DNA of 9,955 nt from Bacteroidota bacterium. Its GTDB lineage: Bacteria; Bacteroidota; Bacteroidia; J057. Position numbers and translations under genes: made by a program. How positions within the stretch are numbered: the stretch's first letter is position 1; every line of letters starts with the position of its first letter. Shown piece after piece: positions 6,326-9,955 of the stretch. A model generated the notes under the pieces. That model saw nothing but the letters and a program-made list of their open reading frames with translations, did no database searches and was not told the DNA's origin. The stretch is from positions 1 to 9,955 of the forward strand of contig CAUJFT010000436.1 in the NCBI GenBank assembly GCA_963169475.1, given 5' to 3'.

Positions 6326-6610
6326 ATGATAACCTTTAAACACGAACAAAATAAACAAGGAGGAAAACTCATCATTTTAGAAAATGATATTCCCGCAGGA
6401 GAAATGTCCTATATTTGGGCAGGTGAAAACAAGTTTATTATTGACCACACAGAGACTTACGAAGCATTTGGAGGAAAAGGATACGCAAAACTATTGGTAT
6501 TAAAAGGCGTTGAGTATGCAAAAGAAAAAGGCGTTAAAATTATACCCTTGTGTCCCTATGCTAAGAAAGTGATGGAAAAAGATGAAAGTCTGCACCAGAT
6601 GATATTTTAA
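6326..6610 (+). CDS. small GNAT-like N-acetyltransferase (YjdJ/Gcn5-like type)
   Basis: The product is 94 residues, the normal size of the minimal Gcn5-related acyltransferase family. IIDHTETYEAFGGKGYAKLLVLKGVEYAKEKG (38-69) holds the DHTEV-like strand and the acetyl-CoA pyrophosphate loop GGKGYAK. KIIPLCPYAKKVMEK (71-85) is the family's second signature, with the Cys of the P-x-C-P/Y motif. It would bind acetyl-CoA; the acceptor is unknown. It follows pirin by 21 nt and is likely in the same transcript. No terminator hairpin is evident after its stop. Confidence 0.85.
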   Translation: MITFKHEQNKQGGKLIILENDIPAGEMSYIWAGENKFIIDHTETYEAFGGKGYAKLLVLKGVEYAKEKGVKIIPLCPYAKKVMEKDESLHQMIF

Positions 6611-6644
6611 CTCCCAGAACCAACAAATAAATATATACGCTAAA

Positions 6645-6659
6645 ATATAATTATTGAAA
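6645..6659. promoter_or_regulatory. PerR/Fur-box-like sequence upstream of the fur-katG unit
   Basis: ATATAATTATTGAAA matches the PerR box TTATAATnATTATAA at 11 of 14 defined positions, failing at positions 1, 12 and 13. The surroundings are very AT-rich, so chance matches are easy. What favours it is position: 80 nt before a PerR-like gene that is followed by katG, the classic PerR target. Confidence 0.35.
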
Positions 6660-6665
6660 AGTATA

Positions 6666-6686
6666 AATTATTAAAAGAGAATAATT
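6666..6686. promoter_or_regulatory. 7-7-7 inverted repeat beside the -7 element of the perR-katG promoter
   Basis: AATTATT (6666-6672) and AATAATT (6680-6686) are perfect inverted arms around AAAAGAG. The right arm touches the -7 element beginning at 6686, a place where a bound repressor would occlude the promoter. It is an alternative or additional site for the PerR-like protein encoded downstream. Confidence 0.35.
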
Positions 6687-6693
6687 ATCTTTG
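6686..6693 (+). promoter_or_regulatory. -7 element (TATCTTTG) of the perR-like/katG transcript
   Basis: This is an exact match to TAnnTTTG. A start near 6700 gives a 25-nt leader before the ATG at 6725. The nearest TTG (6654-6656) is 29 nt upstream, too far for a standard -33 element, so the promoter may be weak or need help. Confidence 0.55.
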
Positions 6694-6724
6694 CAGAGAA
6701 ATTATTGTTTAAGAATTAAAGTAT

Positions 6725-7135
6725 ATGATTTCTATTCACAAAGCGTTAAAGGAAAAGGGATTAAAAGTAACTCCCCAACGAGTAGCTATTTACAAGGCGG
6801 TTGTGGATTGTAAAAATCATCCTACGGTAGAGAATATTATTGACACAATCAAAATGGAGTATCCTAGTATTTCCGTAGGTACTGTCTATAAAGTGCTTAA
6901 TGTGCTTGTGAGCAATGACCTTTTGAGGAAGGTAGAAAGTGAAAAAGAAGTGATGCGCTATGATGCTGTACTAGAACATCATCATCACTTATTTTGTATG
7001 GATACCGACAGAATCGAGGACTATGAAGATAAGGAGTTAGACATCTTAGTAGCAGCATATTTTAAAAAGAAAGAAATAAAAAATTTCAAAATAGAAAATT
7101 TTAAACTTCATATCACTGGTAAATTTATAAAATAG
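6725..7135 (+). CDS. perR: Fur-family regulator, PerR-like peroxide sensor without CxxC zinc sites
   Basis: The product has 136 residues. The winged-helix domain covers about 1-78, with LKVTPQRVAIYKAV (13-26) and PSISVGTVYKVLNVL (47-61) as recognition region. The metal-sensing site is complete by spacing with Bacillus subtilis PerR: H32 (H37), D80 (D85), H86 (H91), H88 (H93) and D99 (D104). Asp rather than Glu at the last position is the PerR-type choice linked to iron-based peroxide sensing. The structural zinc site is not: of four Cys only C91 is left, with T94 in place of its partner, and the C-terminal CxxC is absent. It probably represses its own operon and katG, which begins 4 nt after its stop. 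A peroxide role is inferred from ligands and context; the exact subfamily is less certain. Confidence 0.88.
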   Translation: MISIHKALKEKGLKVTPQRVAIYKAVVDCKNHPTVENIIDTIKMEYPSISVGTVYKVLNVLVSNDLLRKVESEKEVMRYDAVLEHHHHLFCMDTDRIEDYEDKELDILVAAYFKKKEIKNFKIENFKLHITGKFIK

Positions 7136-7139
7136 TATT

Positions 7140-9323
7140 ATGGAAAATTCAACAAACGGAAAATGCCCGTTTCATCACGGCGCAAACACGCAAACAAGCA
7201 TAACGGCTATGAAGTGGTGGCCGAAAGCACTAAACCTCGATATCTTGCATCAGCATGATACCAAAACCAATCCTAATGGTGAGGATTTCAGTTACAGAGA
7301 AGCGTTCGCTACATTGGACTTAGAAGCCCTAAAGGCAGATTTGAGAAAGCTAATGACCGAAAGCCAAGATTGGTGGCCCGCAGACTACGGAAGTTACGCA
7401 GGTATGTTTGCGCGAACGGCATGGCATTTGGCAGGAACTTACAGAAAAGCAGACGGGCGAGGAGGGGCTAATACAGGAAACCAACGGTTTGCTCCCCTAA
7501 ATTCTTGGCCCGATAATGTGAATACAGACAAAGGGCGGAGGTTACTTTGGCCAATAAAGAAAAAATATGGAAACAAAATCTCTTGGGGAGACCTTATCGT
7601 ACTTGCCGGAACCATTGCCTACGAAGTAGCAGGATTAAAGACCTTCGGCTTTGGAGGAGGAAGACAAGAAATCTGGCACCCCGAGAAGGACATCTATTGG
7701 GGGTCTGAAAGGGAATGGTTAGCCCCTACGGGAAGCGAAGGAACTAGGTATTCGGGGGACAGAGAATTAGAAAACCCCTTGGCGGCGGTAATGATGGGAC
7801 TTATTTACGTAAATCCTGAAGGCGTTGATGGAAAACCCGACCCATTAAAAACTGCCAAAGATATGAGAGAAACTTTCTACAGAATGGCAATGAATGATGA
7901 AGAAACCGTAGCACTTACTGCCGGTGGACATACATTGGGAAAGGCACATGGAAATGGAAAAGCAGAATTATTGGGCGGTTCGCCAGAAGTAGCAGAGATT
8001 CAAAACCAAGGATTGGGCTGGTTTAATCCCGAAGGTACAGGTAACCAAGAAAATTCAATGGCAAGCGGGGTAGAAGGTGCATGGACAAGTAACCCGACAA
8101 AATGGGATAATGGATTCTTTGATTATTTGTTGAATTATAATTGGGAGCTGACGAAAAGCCCCGCAGGCGCATGGCAGTACGAACCCACTGATATGCCCGA
8201 AGATAAAAAACCAACAGATGCTTTTAACTCCAATATACGCAAAAATCCGGTAATGACAGATGCGGACATGGCTTTAAAGGCAGACCCAGAATACAGAAAG
8301 ATTTCAGAAAAATTTTATAATGACTTCGACTATTTTTCAGAAGTATTTGCCAAAGCGTGGTTCAAACTTACCCACAGAGACTTAGGACCGCGGTCCCGTT
8401 ATTTAGGAGCAGATGTCCCCACAGAAGACCTTATTTGGCAAGACCCTATTCCTACCGTAGATTATACTCTGTCCGAGTCTGAAATAGAAGAACTTAAATC
8501 TAAAATCCTAAATTCCGGATTGAGCAGAACAGAACTGATTAATACTGCTTGGGACTCCGCAAGAACTTTCCGCGGTTCTGATTTTAGAGGAGGGGCGAAT
8601 GGAGCAAGAATCTGCTTAGAGCCTATGAAAAATTGGGAAGGAAATGAGCCGGAAAGATTGCAGAGGGTACTAAATAAACTAACAGAAATTCAAAATGGAC
8701 TAACCAAGAAAGTAAGTATTGCAGATTTGATAGTTTTAGGCGGAAGTGCCGCAGTAGAGCAAGCCGTTAAAGAAGCCGGTTTCGCTTTGAATGTTCCCTT
8801 TACTGCCGGTAGGGGAGATGCCTCTCAAGAGCAAACCGATATAGATTCTTTCTCTGACTTGGAGCCAATCCACGATGGTTATAGAAACTACCTGAAAAAA
8901 AACTATGCAGTTTCCGCCGAAGAATTGCTATTAGATAGAACACAACTTATGGGGCTTACCGCTCCCGAAATGGTAGCTCTTATAGGAGGAATGAGAGTAT
9001 TGGGGACTAACTTTGGTGGAAGTAAGCAAGGAGTCTTTACCGAAAGAGAAGGAGTTTTGTCTAATGACTTCTTCGTAAATCTTACCGACATGAAATTCCA
9101 ATGGATGCCCGTTTCAGAGAACCTCTATAATATTGTAGATAGAGACTCTGGTGAAACGAAATATACTGCCAGCCGTGTAGATTTAGTTTTGGGTTCAAAC
9201 TCTATCCTAAGAGCCTATGCCGAAGTCTATGCACAAGACGATAATAAAGAAAAATTTGCAAAGGATTTTATTAAGGCTTGGGTTAAGGTAATGGATGCCG
9301 ATAGATACGACTTAAAAAAGTAA
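7140..9323 (+). CDS. katG: catalase-peroxidase KatG
   Basis: The product is 727 residues, full length for bacterial KatG. The N-terminal haem domain has distal residues R92, W95 and H96 in RTAWHLAGTYR. Y223 (GLIYVNPEG) and M249 (ETFYRMAMND) complete the Met-Tyr-Trp cross-link with W95 needed for catalase activity. The proximal His is H264 (AGGHTLGKAHG), with W315 (EGAWTSNPTKWDNGF) and an Asp near 376. The C-terminal half (about 430-727) is the expected non-haem duplicate. The usual Ser after the distal His is Leu97 here, a mild variant. The enzyme removes H2O2 by catalase and peroxidase reactions in the cytoplasm; no signal peptide is seen. It shares a transcript with the PerR-like gene and ends 27 nt before a strong hairpin terminator. 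Confidence 0.98.
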   Translation: MENSTNGKCPFHHGANTQTSITAMKWWPKALNLDILHQHDTKTNPNGEDFSYREAFATLDLEALKADLRKLMTESQDWWPADYGSYAGMFARTAWHLAGTYRKADGRGGANTGNQRFAPLNSWPDNVNTDKGRRLLWPIKKKYGNKISWGDLIVLAGTIAYEVAGLKTFGFGGGRQEIWHPEKDIYWGSEREWLAPTGSEGTRYSGDRELENPLAAVMMGLIYVNPEGVDGKPDPLKTAKDMRETFYRMAMNDEETVALTAGGHTLGKAHGNGKAELLGGSPEVAEIQNQGLGWFNPEGTGNQENSMASGVEGAWTSNPTKWDNGFFDYLLNYNWELTKSPAGAWQYEPTDMPEDKKPTDAFNSNIRKNPVMTDADMALKADPEYRKISEKFYNDFDYFSEVFAKAWFKLTHRDLGPRSRYLGADVPTEDLIWQDPIPTVDYTLSESEIEELKSKILNSGLSRTELINTAWDSARTFRGSDFRGGANGARICLEPMKNWEGNEPERLQRVLNKLTEIQNGLTKKVSIADLIVLGGSAAVEQAVKEAGFALNVPFTAGRGDASQEQTDIDSFSDLEPIHDGYRNYLKKNYAVSAEELLLDRTQLMGLTAPEMVALIGGMRVLGTNFGGSKQGVFTEREGVLSNDFFVNLTDMKFQWMPVSENLYNIVDRDSGETKYTASRVDLVLGSNSILRAYAEVYAQDDNKEKFAKDFIKAWVKVMDADRYDLKK

Positions 9324-9350
9324 ATATAAGCCGAGAATAATCTTGTATAA

Positions 9351-9380
9351 AAAGAAAGCTCCTCACAAGGGGCTTTCTTT
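9351..9380 (+). terminator. intrinsic terminator after katG
   Basis: A 12-bp stem (9351-9362 with 9369-9380, one G-T pair) closes a 6-nt loop TCACAA. The stem is AAAGAAAGCTCC against GGGGCTTTCTTT, so its own 3' arm ends in a T-rich stretch. It lies 27 nt after the katG stop. Confidence 0.85.
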
Positions 9381-9610
9381 CGATTAAACTACTTAGCAAT
9401 GGGTTTACCATCAATAAATATGGGTGGGTAAAAAACGAATACAATATTTATTGATTATTAATTATTTAATTTTATTACTCACTATTTATTTTTTACTATT
9501 CGCTACTTATTGGAAATAATTTGTAAATTGACCATCATTTGTTTATATAGCTTTTGTGCGGTTAATCCAATGAAATGAAATTGAAATATAAAATGTCTAA
9601 AATTTGTTCG

Positions 9611-9618
9611 TACCTTTG
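9611..9618 (+). promoter_or_regulatory. -7 element (TACCTTTG) of the metH promoter
   Basis: This is an exact TAnnTTTG, in the most frequent Bacteroidota form. The start would lie near 9625, giving a leader of about 77 nt. The -33 region has no clear TTTG at 18-21 nt. Confidence 0.55.
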
Positions 9619-9633
9619 TATCTCTTTTTGGAA

Positions 9634-9674
9634 GGGTCGGTCGTTTAGATTTGCCCGGAAAGGGAGGAAAACCC
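9634..9674 (+). promoter_or_regulatory. possible structured leader of metH
   Basis: Four triplets alternate in the leader: GGG 9634-9636, CCC 9654-9656, GGG 9662-9664 and CCC 9672-9674. First with second, second with third, or third with fourth can pair, so alternative hairpins or a pseudoknot are possible. It stands out as a GC-rich block in AT-rich surroundings, directly before a methionine gene. I cannot match it to the S-box, SAM-II or cobalamin consensus, so its nature is open. Confidence 0.3.
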
Positions 9675-9701
9675 GTAAGTTTTCAATTCTTTTAAATTAT
9701 C

Positions 9702-9955
9702 ATGACAAAAAAACAATCTCTACTTTTCTCATTGCTCAATCAGAGAATCCTAATTTTGGACGGAGCAATGGGTACCATGATTCAGCAGTACAAACTTCAA
9801 GAAGAAGATTTCAGAGGAGAACGATTCAAAACTCACCCCTCCCCCCTCAAAGGAAACAATGACCTTCTTTCTATCACCCGTCCCGACGTTATTAAGGCAA
9901 TTCATAGGGAATACCTTGAAGCCGGCGCAGATATTATTGAAACCAATACTTTTAG
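9702..9955 (+). CDS. metH: methionine synthase MetH, N-terminal part (homocysteine S-methyltransferase domain)
   Basis: The first 84 residues are present before the window ends. ILDGAMGTMIQQYKL (18-32), GNNDLLSITRPDVI (51-64) and REYLEAGADIIETNTF (69-84) are the classic start of the homocysteine-binding barrel of cobalamin-dependent methionine synthase. The zinc-binding Cys residues lie further on and are not seen. Some Bacteroidota split MetH into two genes, and the window cannot show whether this one is full length. The ATG at 9702 is chosen because the family begins 15-20 residues before the DGAMGT motif. Confidence 0.9.
   Translation, partial: MTKKQSLLFSLLNQRILILDGAMGTMIQQYKLQEEDFRGERFKTHPSPLKGNNDLLSITRPDVIKAIHREYLEAGADIIETNTF

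Larger units (their letters stand above)
9381..9701. other. non-coding gap between katG terminator and metH
   Basis: No protein or RNA gene is supported here. The first ~200 nt are AT-rich with loose repetition of TTA(T/C)TA-like words around 9450-9510. The last ~100 nt hold the metH promoter element (9611-9618) and a GC-richer leader with alternating GGG and CCC triplets (9634-9674). Confidence 0.6.

Noticed and set aside
8023..8214. Antisense ORF within katG (with a similar one at 8903-9091)
   Set aside because: These are shadows of a strongly conserved gene on the other strand.
9625..9701. Known SAM (S-box), SAM-II or cobalamin riboswitch before metH
   Set aside because: The conserved core sequences of those classes are not present by eye and the leader is too short for cobalamin or S-box types. 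It is kept only as a possible new structure.
9575..9862. 95-aa ORF across the metH leader and start
   Set aside because: It runs in a different frame through the clear MetH coding sequence, and its composition is low-complexity and basic.

Overview
The window reads as chromosomal DNA of a Bacteroidota species, most likely Flavobacteriia or a close relative. The base composition is AT-rich and starts are rarely preceded by a Shine-Dalgarno sequence. Several genes follow the Bacteroidota -7 promoter element TAnnTTTG (1520-1527, 6686-6693, 9611-9618 on +; 610-617 on -). The protein set also fits: an atypical TetR-like protein, short DoxX, PerR-like Fur with KatG, and pirin with a ~100-aa partner. 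Genus cannot be fixed from the sequence. No mobile element, CRISPR array, rRNA or tRNA is visible.

Layout. 1-566 (-): N-terminal third of a biotin-dependent acyl-CoA carboxylase carboxyltransferase (propionyl-CoA carboxylase beta / MmdA type), cut by the window edge. 800-2279 (+): a TetR-like regulator, an 89-aa membrane protein with its own good promoter, and a DoxX membrane protein. 2280-2654: a non-coding stretch with a weak terminator, a candidate promoter and two neighbouring inverted repeats. 2655-4927 (+): a tight cluster of NorC-like cytochrome c, NorB-like haem-copper subunit and an NAD(P)H-dependent FMN reductase. 5116-6610 (+): a ~100-aa conserved protein, pirin and a small GNAT-like acetyltransferase, closely spaced. 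6725-9323 (+): a PerR-like Fur regulator and the catalase-peroxidase KatG, 4 nt apart, ended by a clear hairpin at 9351-9380. 9702-9955 (+): start of MetH, behind a promoter and a short leader that may be structured.

The middle of the window is a redox and reactive-species defence neighbourhood: a putative nitric oxide reductase-like complex, a flavin reductase, a quercetinase-type pirin, and a peroxide sensor with its catalase-peroxidase. The point most worth following is the NorB-like subunit. It aligns without gaps to canonical cNOR across the catalytic helices, yet lacks one FeB histidine, the FeB glutamate and the second low-spin haem histidine. Second is the PerR-like regulator, which keeps all five regulatory metal ligands but has lost the CxxC structural zinc sites.
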